Assembly (NCBI RefSeq): GCF_030268205.1
Contig: NZ_BSQF01000002.1
Span: forward strand, 930,001-994,000
From: Allomuricauda sp. NBRC 101325
Lineage (GTDB): Bacteria > Bacteroidota > Bacteroidia > Flavobacteriales > Flavobacteriaceae
DNA: 64,000 nt
Reading direction: 5' to 3'
In this document: positions 27,415 through 35,818 of the stretch, one piece after another
How the letters are laid out: each line of letters opens with the position of its first letter
Numbering within the stretch: position 1 is the stretch's first letter
The notes under the pieces: generated by a model
What the model was told of the DNA's origin: nothing
The model's database searches: none
What the model saw: only the letters and a program-made list of their open reading frames with translations
Translations under genes and position numbers: made by a program

Positions 27415-28557
27415 TTAGGGCTGGTATACTTGGGCTCTATCCCCAAGATATATTTTTGACTTAATCGCATTGTCGAGTCCTTTCAAATAGTAAACAAAAT
27501 TTCCTGTAATGAGCGTTTTTTTGTCTAGGTCTTTGTATTCCTCAATATTTTTTATGTGTTCATTGGCACTGTCAAGCTTGTTTAGAAATAGATTCGTCAG
27601 TGCTAAATTATAATTGAGTACATCCTTAATTTCAGGATTTAAAGAAGGATTGTCCAATTCCTCGTCCCAACTTTTTTGGGCCATTTCCAATGTAGGCTGT
27701 ATTTCTTCCGGGGTTTTTCGTTTCTTTTTATTGAAAGAGGTCAAAGCATTGATATTGGATGTAACCTCATCTGCCATTTGGTTGAATGTTTCATAGGATT
27801 TGTCCTTAATCCCAATTGTGGCAGCATACATATCTACACGTTGGTGCGTGAAATGATCAGCAAGTATCTTACCCGATTCCGAAATGAAATAATGTAAAAT
27901 ATCCGCCTCAAATTTTTTGATCCTTTTCTCTAGTAGTTTTTTCTTCTTTTCAGGTTTATTGGTCATTTTAAACTTTAGTTTAAATGATGGGTTCATGAAA
28001 AGGTGCCTTAGTTTCAATAAATTGGTTGGTCCATCAGTGTCATCAATTAAGAATGTTAGTGGTTTGTTCAGTAAGACTTCATCATTTAAATCCAAAACAG
28101 TAAGGTTTGCAGTTACATTGACCTCGCCTAAAACACTTTCCTGATCTGAATAGTCGATATCAACCTGTACATTTTCCATTTGGACGGGTTCGGTTTTTAA
28201 ATTGATTTTAATATCTGGATCTATATTGGTTCTTGTCATAGGATAGCCAAAAGGATCCATGTATTTTTTGATCCATGAATTAATAGTGTCTTGGTGGGCA
28301 GCCCTAACCGCTTTTGTCTCTTCATAATCATCTTCGAGATCAAGACTCATTCGAACACCGACCTCTCCCCAAAATCCAATCGGATCTAAATCAGTGTCAA
28401 CATGAATAGAGTATCGGGTATATTCTTCTGGAAGTGGCTGTAAGGGTGCTACTGTGTATTGCCATCCAATAGGGTTCTTTTTGGTTTTTATTTTTTCTTG
28501 GGCAAAGCTGCTGACGCTGGATATTATAAATAATAATAGTGCTAAATTTCTCATCAT
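27415..28557 (-). CDS. Secreted protein of unknown function
   Basis: A 380-residue protein that I do not recognise. A signal peptide (MMRNLALLLFIISSVSSFAQ) ends at a plausible cleavage after FAQ. The mature part is rich in acidic and lysine residues, with alternating beta-like strands (NVTANLTVLDL), a lysine-rich helix (KKKKLLEKRIKKFEADIL) and a C-terminal helical region that could be TPR-like (NYNLALTNLFLNKLDSANEHI). The likely location is the periplasm or cell surface. Upstream sits the direct-repeat element 28618-28650 pointing at it, as for comM and the unknown gene at 47219-48007. The opposite side is bounded by terminators, so it is a single-gene unit. Confidence 0.7.
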   Translation of the reverse strand: MMRNLALLLFIISSVSSFAQEKIKTKKNPIGWQYTVAPLQPLPEEYTRYSIHVDTDLDPIGFWGEVGVRMSLDLEDDYEETKAVRAAHQDTINSWIKKYMDPFGYPMTRTNIDPDIKINLKTEPVQMENVQVDIDYSDQESVLGEVNVTANLTVLDLNDEVLLNKPLTFLIDDTDGPTNLLKLRHLFMNPSFKLKFKMTNKPEKKKKLLEKRIKKFEADILHYFISESGKILADHFTHQRVDMYAATIGIKDKSYETFNQMADEVTSNINALTSFNKKKRKTPEEIQPTLEMAQKSWDEELDNPSLNPEIKDVLNYNLALTNLFLNKLDSANEHIKNIEEYKDLDKKTLITGNFVYYLKGLDNAIKSKIYLGDRAQVYQP

Positions 28558-28617
28558 ATTAGATTTGTGGTTTTACCATAGCTAAAATGAAAAAACCATT
28601 TATTGAAAAAGGGCTTG

Positions 28618-28650
28618 AATTGACGGATGCCCATTTTCAATTGACGGATG
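28618..28650 (-). promoter_or_regulatory. LytTR-like direct-repeat element
   Basis: Two identical copies of AATTGACGGATG (28618-28629 and 28639-28650) lie 21 bases apart. On the minus strand they read CATCCGTCAATT, joined by a stretch ending GGGC. The proximal edge is 61 bases from the start of the secreted-protein gene, the same distance as for comM. See also 9235-9268 and 48079-48111. Confidence 0.6.
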
Positions 28651-28670
28651 AAGCAAATTGGACTAAAGCA

Positions 28671-28700
28671 AAAAAGCCCGAGCAAATGCTCGGGCTTTTT
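28671..28700. terminator. Terminator of the leu operon
   Basis: AAAAAGCCCGAGC (28671-28683) and GCTCGGGCTTTTT (28688-28700) form a perfect 13-bp stem around AAAT. For the leftward leu operon it lies just after leuB; it can also work in the other direction. Confidence 0.87.
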
Positions 28701-28718
28701 ATATAATGTGGTTGTGTA

Positions 28719-29777
28719 TTAAATGTTCTCAGCAAGCCAGTTACCAACTTCGCTGGTTTTGTAGGCTTTGCCTCCGTCGGCCAAATCTTCGGTCACTACT
28801 CCTTCGGCCAAGGATTTGTTCACCACATCGCGAATGGCTTCTGCTTCGTCTTTTAATCCAAATGCGGTTTCAAACATCATAGCGGCAGAAAGAACAGTGG
28901 CCAAAGGGTTGGCAATGTCTTTTCCAGCTGCTTGCGGATAGGAACCATGGATAGGTTCAAACAAAGATGTTTTTTCTCCCAAAGAGGCAGATGGCATCAA
29001 TCCCATGGATCCTGAAATCACGGAAGCTTCGTCGGTCAAAATGTCTCCAAAAAGGTTTTCGGTGATCAAAACATCGTAGGAGCTTGGCCATTGTACCAAT
29101 CGCATGGCAACAGCATCCACAAATTCGTAGGATACTTCCACCTCTGGGTATTCTTTTTCCAATTTTTGAACGGTTTCTCTCCAAAGTCTGGAAGTTTCCA
29201 AAACATTGGCCTTGTCCACACAACACAACTTTTTGGAACGTTGCATGGCCATTTCAAAACCTTTTTTGGCCAAACGCTCCACTTCTTCACGAGTATAGGT
29301 GCACGTATCGTAGGCAGTGTTGTCGTTGTCTTCGCGACCACGTTTTCCAAAATAGATACCACCGGTCAATTCACGCAAGAACACCAAATCGGTGCCCTCA
29401 ATGCGCTCACTCTTTAAAGGTGATTTCTCTATCAACGATGGAAAGGTAAAGGTTGGACGCACATTGGCGAACAAGCCCAATTTCTGTCGCATCTTCAATA
29501 ATCCTTGTTCTGGACGCACTTTGGCAGATGGGTCGTTATCGAATCGTGGGTGGCCAATGGCTCCGAACAGAACGGCATCGGCGGCAACACAGATATCGTG
29601 GGTTGCATCGGGATAAGGTTCGCCAACAGCATCAATGGCAGCTGCACCGGTTAAGGCAGGAGTCCAATTGATTTCGTGACCAAATTTACTGGCAACGGCA
29701 TCAGATACTTTTACGGCTTGATCAATAACTTCGGGGCCAATTCCATCTCCGGCCAAAAGAGCTATGTTTAATTTCAT
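28719..29777 (-). CDS. leuB: 3-isopropylmalate dehydrogenase
   Basis: A 352-residue NAD-dependent decarboxylating dehydrogenase of the isocitrate/isopropylmalate family. It begins LNIALLAGDGIGPEVIDQAVKV. The catalytic region has RELTGGIYFGKRG with the active-site tyrosine, DKANVLETSRLWRETV with the lysine, and DVLITENLFGDILTDEA. EPIHGSYPQAAGKDIANP near the C-terminus binds NAD. It is the last gene of the leu operon, 41 bases after the citramalate-synthase-like gene and before a strong terminator. Such enzymes can also process beta-methylmalate in the citramalate route. Confidence 0.95.
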   Translation of the reverse strand: MKLNIALLAGDGIGPEVIDQAVKVSDAVASKFGHEINWTPALTGAAAIDAVGEPYPDATHDICVAADAVLFGAIGHPRFDNDPSAKVRPEQGLLKMRQKLGLFANVRPTFTFPSLIEKSPLKSERIEGTDLVFLRELTGGIYFGKRGREDNDNTAYDTCTYTREEVERLAKKGFEMAMQRSKKLCCVDKANVLETSRLWRETVQKLEKEYPEVEVSYEFVDAVAMRLVQWPSSYDVLITENLFGDILTDEASVISGSMGLMPSASLGEKTSLFEPIHGSYPQAAGKDIANPLATVLSAAMMFETAFGLKDEAEAIRDVVNKSLAEGVVTEDLADGGKAYKTSEVGNWLAENI

Positions 29778-29782
29778 GTTGT

Positions 29783-29818
29783 CAATTATCAGTTTTCAAT
29801 AAACAATTATCAATGTTT
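29783..29818. repeat. Dispersed A/T-rich intergenic repeat, copy 1
   Basis: CAATTATCAGTTTTCAAT (29783-29800) recurs exactly at 31968-31985 in the leuD-leuC gap. Both copies sit just upstream of the neighbouring gene's start. Such units are found only between genes of the leu operon in this window. Confidence 0.5.
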
Positions 29819-31336
29819 TTAAACGAGGTTGAGCATTTTTTCCGTGGCCTTAATGGCAGATACCGTTTGGTCGGAATCCAATCCGCGGGTGGTAAAATCC
29901 TTGTCTTTGGTTTGCCATGTGATGATGGTTTCGCAAAGCGCATCCGAGGTACTTCCTGGAGGGATTCTTACCGCGTAGTCTACCAGTTTCGGCAACTCTC
30001 GATTTTCTTTTTTGTACACTTTCTTCAAGGCGTTGATGAAAGCATCAAATTGACCATCACCTTGAGCATTCTCCTCGTAACTTTTTCCTTCGATTTCAAT
30101 GGAAAGGGTAGTGGAGGGCTTTAATCCTTTGGAGTGCGTAAGGACATACGATTTTACAAACACCTTTTGTTGGTGCAAATCGGTATCCAAGACATCGGAA
30201 ATAATATAAGGCAGGTCGTCTTTTGTGACCCGTTCCTTTTTATCGCCTAATTCAATGATACGTTCAGTTACCTTTTTGAGCTCCTCGTCATTCAAAGTCA
30301 ATCCCAGTTCCTGAAGGTTCTTTTGAATATTTGCTTTTCCTGAGGTTTTACCTAGGGCATATTTACGTTTTCGACCGAATCTTTCCGGCAACAAATCGTT
30401 AAAGTAAAGATTCTTTTTACTGTCTCCATCTGCATGTATGCCAGCTGTTTGTGTGAAAACATTATCGCCAACGATAGGTTTGTTGTCTGGAATGCCAAAA
30501 CCTGTAAATGCAGAAACCAATTTACTCACTTTATACAATGAAGATTCCTTTACTCCGATGGATATTTCAGGTAAAAAATCATTGATTACAGCAACTACAC
30601 TTGCCAAAGGCGCATTCCCTGCGCGTTCGCCCATTCCGTTTACGGTCAAGTGCAAACCATGCGCACCTGCTTTTAGGGCTTCCATGACGTTGGCAACACT
30701 TAAGTCGTAATCGTTATGCCCATGGAAATCAAAATGAGTATCAGGATAACGAGCGATAATTTTGGACAGGTATTCTCCTGTTTCGTTATGGGTTAAAACG
30801 CCCAACGTATCTGGCAACAATACCCTTTTAATGGGTTGTTGGGTCAAGAAGTCCAAAAATTGGAACACATATTCTTGCGAATTGCGCATTCCGTTGCTCC
30901 AATCTTCGAGATACACATTGGTTTCAATGCCTAATTCTTTTGCCTTTTCAATTACCGATTGAATTTCACTAAAGTGCTGTTCTGGAGTCTTTTTAAGTTG
31001 GTGTGTTAAATGGTTCAATGAACCTTTGGTCAGCAGGTTCTGAACCTTTGCGCCTGCTTCTTGCATCCATTTTAATGAAACTCCGCCATCAACGAAAGTC
31101 AAGACTTCCACTTTATCCAAATAGCCTCCGGTGGTAGCCCATTCGGTAATGTTTTGTACCGCTTGCATTTCACCTTCAGAAACCCGTGCCGAAGCCACTT
31201 CAATGCGGTCGACCTTAAGTTCTTCCAATAACAATTTGGCCAAGGTAAGTTTTTCCAAAGCGGAAAAAGATACTCCCGAGGTTTGCTCACCATCGCGTAG
31301 GGTGGTGTCCATTATTTCAATGGTGCGTGTTTTCAT
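29819..31336 (-). CDS. cimA: Citramalate synthase-like protein (LeuA/CimA family)
   Basis: A 505-residue acyl-CoA condensing enzyme, DTTLRDGEQTSGVSFS at the start and a C-terminal LeuA regulatory (LeuA_dimer) domain. Metal-binding His205 and His207 are in FDFHGHNDYD. It resembles the Leptospira interrogans citramalate synthase in detail: VDRIEVASARVSEGE, LLTKGSLNHL, NVYLEDWSNG. The pocket residues that select pyruvate in that enzyme are kept: Arg14, Asp15, Leu79, Leu102, Tyr142, Glu144, Thr177. I therefore predict acetyl-CoA + pyruvate to citramalate, not 2-oxoisovalerate to isopropylmalate. Databases may well label it 2-isopropylmalate synthase. It lies between leuD and leuB in the leu operon. 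Confidence 0.72.
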   Translation of the reverse strand: MKTRTIEIMDTTLRDGEQTSGVSFSALEKLTLAKLLLEELKVDRIEVASARVSEGEMQAVQNITEWATTGGYLDKVEVLTFVDGGVSLKWMQEAGAKVQNLLTKGSLNHLTHQLKKTPEQHFSEIQSVIEKAKELGIETNVYLEDWSNGMRNSQEYVFQFLDFLTQQPIKRVLLPDTLGVLTHNETGEYLSKIIARYPDTHFDFHGHNDYDLSVANVMEALKAGAHGLHLTVNGMGERAGNAPLASVVAVINDFLPEISIGVKESSLYKVSKLVSAFTGFGIPDNKPIVGDNVFTQTAGIHADGDSKKNLYFNDLLPERFGRKRKYALGKTSGKANIQKNLQELGLTLNDEELKKVTERIIELGDKKERVTKDDLPYIISDVLDTDLHQQKVFVKSYVLTHSKGLKPSTTLSIEIEGKSYEENAQGDGQFDAFINALKKVYKKENRELPKLVDYAVRIPPGSTSDALCETIITWQTKDKDFTTRGLDSDQTVSAIKATEKMLNLV

Positions 31337-31363
31337 TATTTGAAACAGTGTTCCTGTTGGAAT

Positions 31364-31960
31364 TTAAAGCGGGGTGTTCTCGGCGTATTTTTCGATATTG
31401 TCCTTGATGTTCAACAAAAAGTCGATATCGTCAAAACCGTTGAGCATGTTTTGTTTTTTGTACCCATTGATTTCGAAGCTTTCCTGCGCTCCTGAAGCCA
31501 AAATAGTAATGGTCTGTTCAGGTAGGTTTACTTCCAATTCCGCATTTGGGTCGGCTTCAATAGCAGTGAAGATTTTATCCAAAAATTCAGGGCTTACCTG
31601 AACTGGCAAAACACCTACGTTCAAACAGTTGTTTCTGAAAATATCTGCGAAAAAACTGGAAACCACACAGCGGAAACCGTAATCGTAAACGGCCCAAGCG
31701 GCGTGCTCCCTGGAAGATCCAGAGCCAAAGTTTTTGCCACCTACCAAAATTTTACCTGAATAGATAGGGTTGTTAAGTACAAATTGCTCTTTCGGGCTGT
31801 CGTCTGAATTGTATCTCCAGTCACGGAACAAATTATCTCCAAAACCTTTACGCTCGGTAGCTTTCAAGAATCGAGCTGGGATGATTTGGTCGGTATCCAC
31901 ATTTTCAATGGGTAATGGAACCGCAGAACTTTTTAATATTTCGAATTTATCGTATGCCAT
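31364..31960 (-). CDS. leuD: 3-isopropylmalate dehydratase, small subunit
   Basis: A 198-residue swivelling-domain subunit of isopropylmalate isomerase. It has NVDTDQIIPARFLKA, FVLNNPIYSGKILVGGKNFGSGSSREHAAWAVYDYGF (family substrate-loop region, residues 64-100) and FRNNCLNVGVLPVQ. With LeuC it moves the hydroxyl of 2-isopropylmalate to C3; the same pair would convert citramalate to beta-methylmalate. It sits 27 bases before the citramalate-synthase-like gene and 81 bases after leuC. The latter gap holds a repeat. Confidence 0.95.
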   Translation of the reverse strand: MAYDKFEILKSSAVPLPIENVDTDQIIPARFLKATERKGFGDNLFRDWRYNSDDSPKEQFVLNNPIYSGKILVGGKNFGSGSSREHAAWAVYDYGFRCVVSSFFADIFRNNCLNVGVLPVQVSPEFLDKIFTAIEADPNAELEVNLPEQTITILASGAQESFEINGYKKQNMLNGFDDIDFLLNIKDNIEKYAENTPL

Positions 31961-31967
31961 TTTAATT

Positions 31968-32043
31968 CAATTATCAGTTTTCAATTAACAATAAACAATA
32001 GCTGGTTCCATTGTACATTGATAATTGCTCATTGTTTATTGTT
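31968..32043. repeat. Dispersed repeat with inverted arms, copy 2
   Basis: CAATTATCA (31968-31976) has its reverse complement TGATAATTG at 32019-32027. AACAATAAACAAT (31987-31999) has its exact complement ATTGTTTATTGTT at 32031-32043, the latter running into the leuC stop. The two pairs are interleaved, so only one hairpin can form at a time. The unit separates leuC from leuD and shares 18 bases with 29783-29800. Confidence 0.55.
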
Positions 32044-33451
32044 AAGCCAAAACTTCTTCCATTAACTCTCTTGGATCGGTCACTTTTCCAGTAACGGCAG
32101 CAGCAGCGGCCACCAATGGACTTGCTAAAAGGGTTCTTGCTCCAGGCCCTTGTCTTCCTTCAAAGTTTCTGTTGGAAGTACTCACTGCATATTTGCCAGC
32201 AGGCACTTTATCATCGTTCATGGCCAAACAAGCGGAACATCCAGGCTCTCTCAATTCAAAACCAGCTTCGTGAAGAATATCCAAAATACCTTCTTCTTTA
32301 ATGGCTTCTTCAACTCGGTGTGAACCAGGTACCAGCCATGCGGTAACGTTATCTGCTTTTTTCTTGCCTTTTACAATGGAAGCAAATGCACGGAAGTCTT
32401 CAATTCTACCATTGGTACAGCTTCCCAAGAACACAAAATCAATAGGTTTGCCGATCATGGAATCGCCCTCGTGGAAATCCATGTACTCCAAGGATTTTTT
32501 ATAGGTTGCAACACCACCTTCAACAGCCTCAGCCAATGGAATATATTTTTGGATGCTCATTCCCATTCCCGGATTGGTTCCGTAGGTGATCATCGGTTCG
32601 ATTTCACTGGCATCGAAAGTCAATTCTTTATCAAAACTAGCACCATCTTCGGTATAAAGAGTCTGCCAGTATTCCATAGCTTTGTCCCAATCAGCACCTT
32701 TTGGGGTGTATTCACGACCTTTGATGTATTCAAAAGTAGTTTCGTCAGGAGCGATCATACCACCACGGGCACCCATTTCAATACTCAGGTTACAAACGGT
32801 CATACGACCTTCCATGGACATGTTTTTGAACACATCCCCAGCGTACTCCACAAAATAACCTGTGGCACCGGAAGTGGTCAATTTTGAAATAATGAACAAT
32901 GCCACATCTTTTGGCGTAACGGCCTTGTTCAAAGTGCCGTTAATGTTGATGCGCATGCTCTTTGGTTTTGGTTGCATGATGCACTGCGTAGATAAAACCA
33001 TTTCTACCTCACTGGTTCCGATTCCGAATGCAATTGCTCCGAAAGCCCCATGCGTAGAAGTGTGTGAATCGCCACATACAATAGTCGCTCCAGGCACGGT
33101 GATACCATTTTCTGGGCCAATTACGTGTACAATTCCGTTTTTATCATGCCCAAGTCCCCAATACGGAATATTGTGCGCTGCCGCATTCTCCTCCAAAGCC
33201 TTCAATTGGTTGGCAGATAATGGGTCTTTAACAGGCAAATGCTGATTTAGTGTAGGGGTATTGTGATCCGCAGTAGCAAAAGTGCGCTCTGGGTATTTCA
33301 CTTTGATCCCTCTATTTTTTAATCCTAGAAAAGCAACAGGACTCGTTACTTCATGGACCAAATGCCTGTCTATAAAAAGTACATCTGGACCGTTCTCAAT
33401 ATGTTGAACCACATGGGAGTCCCAAACTTTATCAAATAGTGTCTTGCTCAT
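32042..33451 (-). CDS. leuC: 3-isopropylmalate dehydratase, large subunit
   Basis: A 469-residue aconitase-family subunit carrying the 4Fe-4S cluster. Cluster cysteines are in [13 protein letters not shown] and in [10 protein letters not shown]. The family blocks [41 protein letters not shown] (residues 130-155) and [13 protein letters not shown] confirm it. The open frame extends to a TTG at 33463, but the ATG at 33451 opens [15 protein letters not shown], the usual LeuC start. It is the first gene of the leu operon. A 16-bp palindrome at 33467-33482 and a -7 box at 33521-33528 lie upstream. Confidence 0.95.
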   Translation of the reverse strand: MSKTLFDKVWDSHVVQHIENGPDVLFIDRHLVHEVTSPVAFLGLKNRGIKVKYPERTFATADHNTPTLNQHLPVKDPLSANQLKALEENAAAHNIPYWGLGHDKNGIVHVIGPENGITVPGATIVCGDSHTSTHGAFGAIAFGIGTSEVEMVLSTQCIMQPKPKSMRININGTLNKAVTPKDVALFIISKLTTSGATGYFVEYAGDVFKNMSMEGRMTVCNLSIEMGARGGMIAPDETTFEYIKGREYTPKGADWDKAMEYWQTLYTEDGASFDKELTFDASEIEPMITYGTNPGMGMSIQKYIPLAEAVEGGVATYKKSLEYMDFHEGDSMIGKPIDFVFLGSCTNGRIEDFRAFASIVKGKKKADNVTAWLVPGSHRVEEAIKEEGILDILHEAGFELREPGCSACLAMNDDKVPAGKYAVSTSNRNFEGRQGPGARTLLASPLVAAAAAVTGKVTDPRELMEEVLA

Positions 33452-33466
33452 AGTAACAATCAATAT

Positions 33467-33482
33467 TTTGTAAGCTTACAAA
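33467..33482. promoter_or_regulatory. Perfect 16-bp palindrome upstream of leuC
   Basis: TTTGTAAGCTTACAAA is its own reverse complement, 15 bases upstream of the leuC start and inside the predicted 5' untranslated region. A regulator-binding site or RNA hairpin is possible. It has no relative in the other promoter regions here. Confidence 0.4.
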
Positions 33483-33520
33483 TTTAAAATTTGAACGCTA
33501 ACGCTGTTTTTGTTGATTCA

Positions 33521-33528
33521 CAAAAATA
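33521..33528 (-). promoter_or_regulatory. -7 box of the leu operon
   Basis: On the minus strand TATTTTTG matches TAnnTTTG exactly, about 70 bases before the leuC ATG. No TTG is at the expected -33 spacing. Confidence 0.43.
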
Positions 33529-33666
33529 CGATGTTCAACGCTTATTTTATAGCTTTTTTTGGAATGTTAACAAATGTTTCGCCTTGGTTTTCAGAATATA
33601 ACATGTGAAGGTGTGCTTTTGTGAAGGATAGTGCAAAATGGAAATCCAACTGTAAAAAGAAGCGGC

Positions 33667-35772
33667 TTAACTGATGTAATTCCAGATCGTTTTGTTGGCC
33701 ATCATTTTGGAAAATGCTCGAAGTATGGGCGCGTTTTCCTCTTTTTCCAATCTTGGATCATTTTTTAATAATTGGATGGCGTGGTAACGGGCTGTTTTCA
33801 AAATTTGATTGTCCTTGACAATATCTGCAATCTTAAGATTGAGCATCCCACTTTGCTGGGTGCCCATTAAATCCCCAGGGCCGCGGAGTTTAAGGTCTAC
33901 TTCCGCAATTTCGAATCCATCGTTGGTGCCCACCATAGTTTGTAGACGGGTTTTGGCATCTTCAGACAATTTATTGCCTGTCATTAAAATGCAAAAACTC
34001 TGTTCGGCCCCTCGTCCAACACGCCCACGAAGCTGATGCAGTTGGGAAAGTCCAAATCGCTCGGCACTTTCTATGATCATTACCGAGGCATTGGGTACGT
34101 TAACCCCGACTTCGATAACCGTGGTAGCAATCATGATCTGGGTTTCGCCTTTCAGAAAACGCTCCATTTCGTAATCCTTATCAGCAGGCTTCATTTGACC
34201 GTGAACAATGGAAATTTGATATTCAGGTTGTGGAAAGTCACGAACAATGCTTTCATAGCCATCCATTAAATCTTTATAATCCATGGCCTCGGATTCCTGA
34301 ATCAAAGGATAAACGATATAAATCTGACGCCCCTTTGCAATTTCATCTTTGATGAACCGGAAAACTTTTAAGCGATTTCCGTCAAAACGATGAACTGTCT
34401 TTATAGGTTTTCGTCCGGGTGGTAGCTCATCAATTACTGAAATATCCAAATCCCCGTACAAACTCATCGCCAAGGTTCTTGGGATTGGGGTTGCCGTCAT
34501 CACTAAAATATGTGGTGGAGTGTTGTTTTTATGCCAAAGTTTGGATCGTTGCGCCACACCAAACCGATGTTGTTCATCCACAATGGCCAAACCAAGGTTT
34601 TTAAATTGCACTTTATCTTCCAAAAGGGCGTGGGTGCCCACCAAAATGTTCAGATTCCCATTTTCCAACTGATTGTGCAAAAGCGTGCGCTCCGATTTTT
34701 TAGTGGAACCCGTCAACAAAGCAATTTTAAGATCCATGGGTTGGAGCAATTCCTTGAGCCCATTATAATGTTGGGTCGCTAAAATCTCGGTTGGGGCCAT
34801 CAAACAGGCCTGAAAACCATTGTCAATGGCCAACAGCATGCACATCAACGCCACAATGGTCTTCCCAGAGCCCACATCGCCTTGCAACAATCGGTTCATT
34901 TGGGCATTGCTGCCCAAATCGTTGCGAATTTCCTTGATGACTCGTTTTTGAGCATCTGTCAAATCAAATGGGAGGTGGTTTTCAAAGAACTCTGTAAAAT
35001 GTTCCCCAACCTCTCCAAACGGCATTCCCTTGATTTTTTGTTTTCGGAGTAATTTTTTGGAGATAAGTTGCAACTGAACAAAGAACAACTCTTCAAACTT
35101 TAATCGGAACTGTGCTTTGGCCAATAATTCTTGATTTTTTGGAAAATGGATGTTGAACAAAGCGTCGGCTTTTGAAATCAACTTAAGTTCTTCCAAAATA
35201 GGTCGAGACAACGGCTCTGGAAAATTCCCTTTCGATTCTAAAATAAGTTGTTGCACCATGTTGCTTACCACCCGATTGGTAATGCCTTTCCCACTCAATT
35301 TTTCCGTTGATGGATAAATGGGCTGCATGGCAATTTTTAGACCTTGTTCGTGGTTGCGCAACAGTTCCATTTCGGGGTGGGGCATGGAAAAGGTGCTGCC
35401 GTATTTGGAAACCCGTCCGAAAACCACATAGGGTTCATTGAGTTTTAGGTTTTCACGAATCCATTTATGTCCACGAAACCAAACCAATTCCATTTGTCCG
35501 GTTTCATCCACAAAAGAGGCCACTAAACGTTTGCCTCGTTTCTGTTCTACTGTCTTCAAGTGGATTATTTTTCCGACAATTTGTACATCGGCACCACTGG
35601 GTTGCAGTTGGTTGATTTTGTAATAGCTGGTGCGATCCAAGTATCGATTTGGGAAAAGGTGCAATAAATCCCGATAGGTTTCAATGCCCAATTCCGACTT
35701 TAGGGTATCGGCTCTGTTTGGACCAACACCTTTCAAATAAGCTATGGGAGTTTGCAGAAAATTGGGATTCAT
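33667..35772 (-). CDS. recG: ATP-dependent DNA helicase RecG
   Basis: A 701-residue superfamily-2 helicase that rescues stalled forks and moves Holliday junctions. An N-terminal wedge/OB-fold domain (residues 1-220) begins with LKGVGPNRADTL. Walker A is GDVGSGKTIVALMCMLLA, Walker B VDEQHRFGVAQR; motif III MTATPIPRTLAMSLYGDLDIS and the C-terminal TRG region RLQTMVGTNDGFEIAEVDLKLRGPGDLMGTQQSG (pieces of the recognised area) complete it. Full-length. Divergent from the M1 aminopeptidase gene with only 46 bases between the starts. Confidence 0.95.
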   Translation of the reverse strand: MNPNFLQTPIAYLKGVGPNRADTLKSELGIETYRDLLHLFPNRYLDRTSYYKINQLQPSGADVQIVGKIIHLKTVEQKRGKRLVASFVDETGQMELVWFRGHKWIRENLKLNEPYVVFGRVSKYGSTFSMPHPEMELLRNHEQGLKIAMQPIYPSTEKLSGKGITNRVVSNMVQQLILESKGNFPEPLSRPILEELKLISKADALFNIHFPKNQELLAKAQFRLKFEELFFVQLQLISKKLLRKQKIKGMPFGEVGEHFTEFFENHLPFDLTDAQKRVIKEIRNDLGSNAQMNRLLQGDVGSGKTIVALMCMLLAIDNGFQACLMAPTEILATQHYNGLKELLQPMDLKIALLTGSTKKSERTLLHNQLENGNLNILVGTHALLEDKVQFKNLGLAIVDEQHRFGVAQRSKLWHKNNTPPHILVMTATPIPRTLAMSLYGDLDISVIDELPPGRKPIKTVHRFDGNRLKVFRFIKDEIAKGRQIYIVYPLIQESEAMDYKDLMDGYESIVRDFPQPEYQISIVHGQMKPADKDYEMERFLKGETQIMIATTVIEVGVNVPNASVMIIESAERFGLSQLHQLRGRVGRGAEQSFCILMTGNKLSEDAKTRLQTMVGTNDGFEIAEVDLKLRGPGDLMGTQQSGMLNLKIADIVKDNQILKTARYHAIQLLKNDPRLEKEENAPILRAFSKMMANKTIWNYIS

Positions 35773-35818
35773 CGAACTAAAATATGTAATTTGGAAGGAC
35801 TTTTGATATGATGATGGT

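Noticed and set aside
29819..31336. Naming the gene leuA (2-isopropylmalate synthase)
   Set aside because: The pyruvate-pocket residues match Leptospira citramalate synthase better, so the substrate is predicted as pyruvate.
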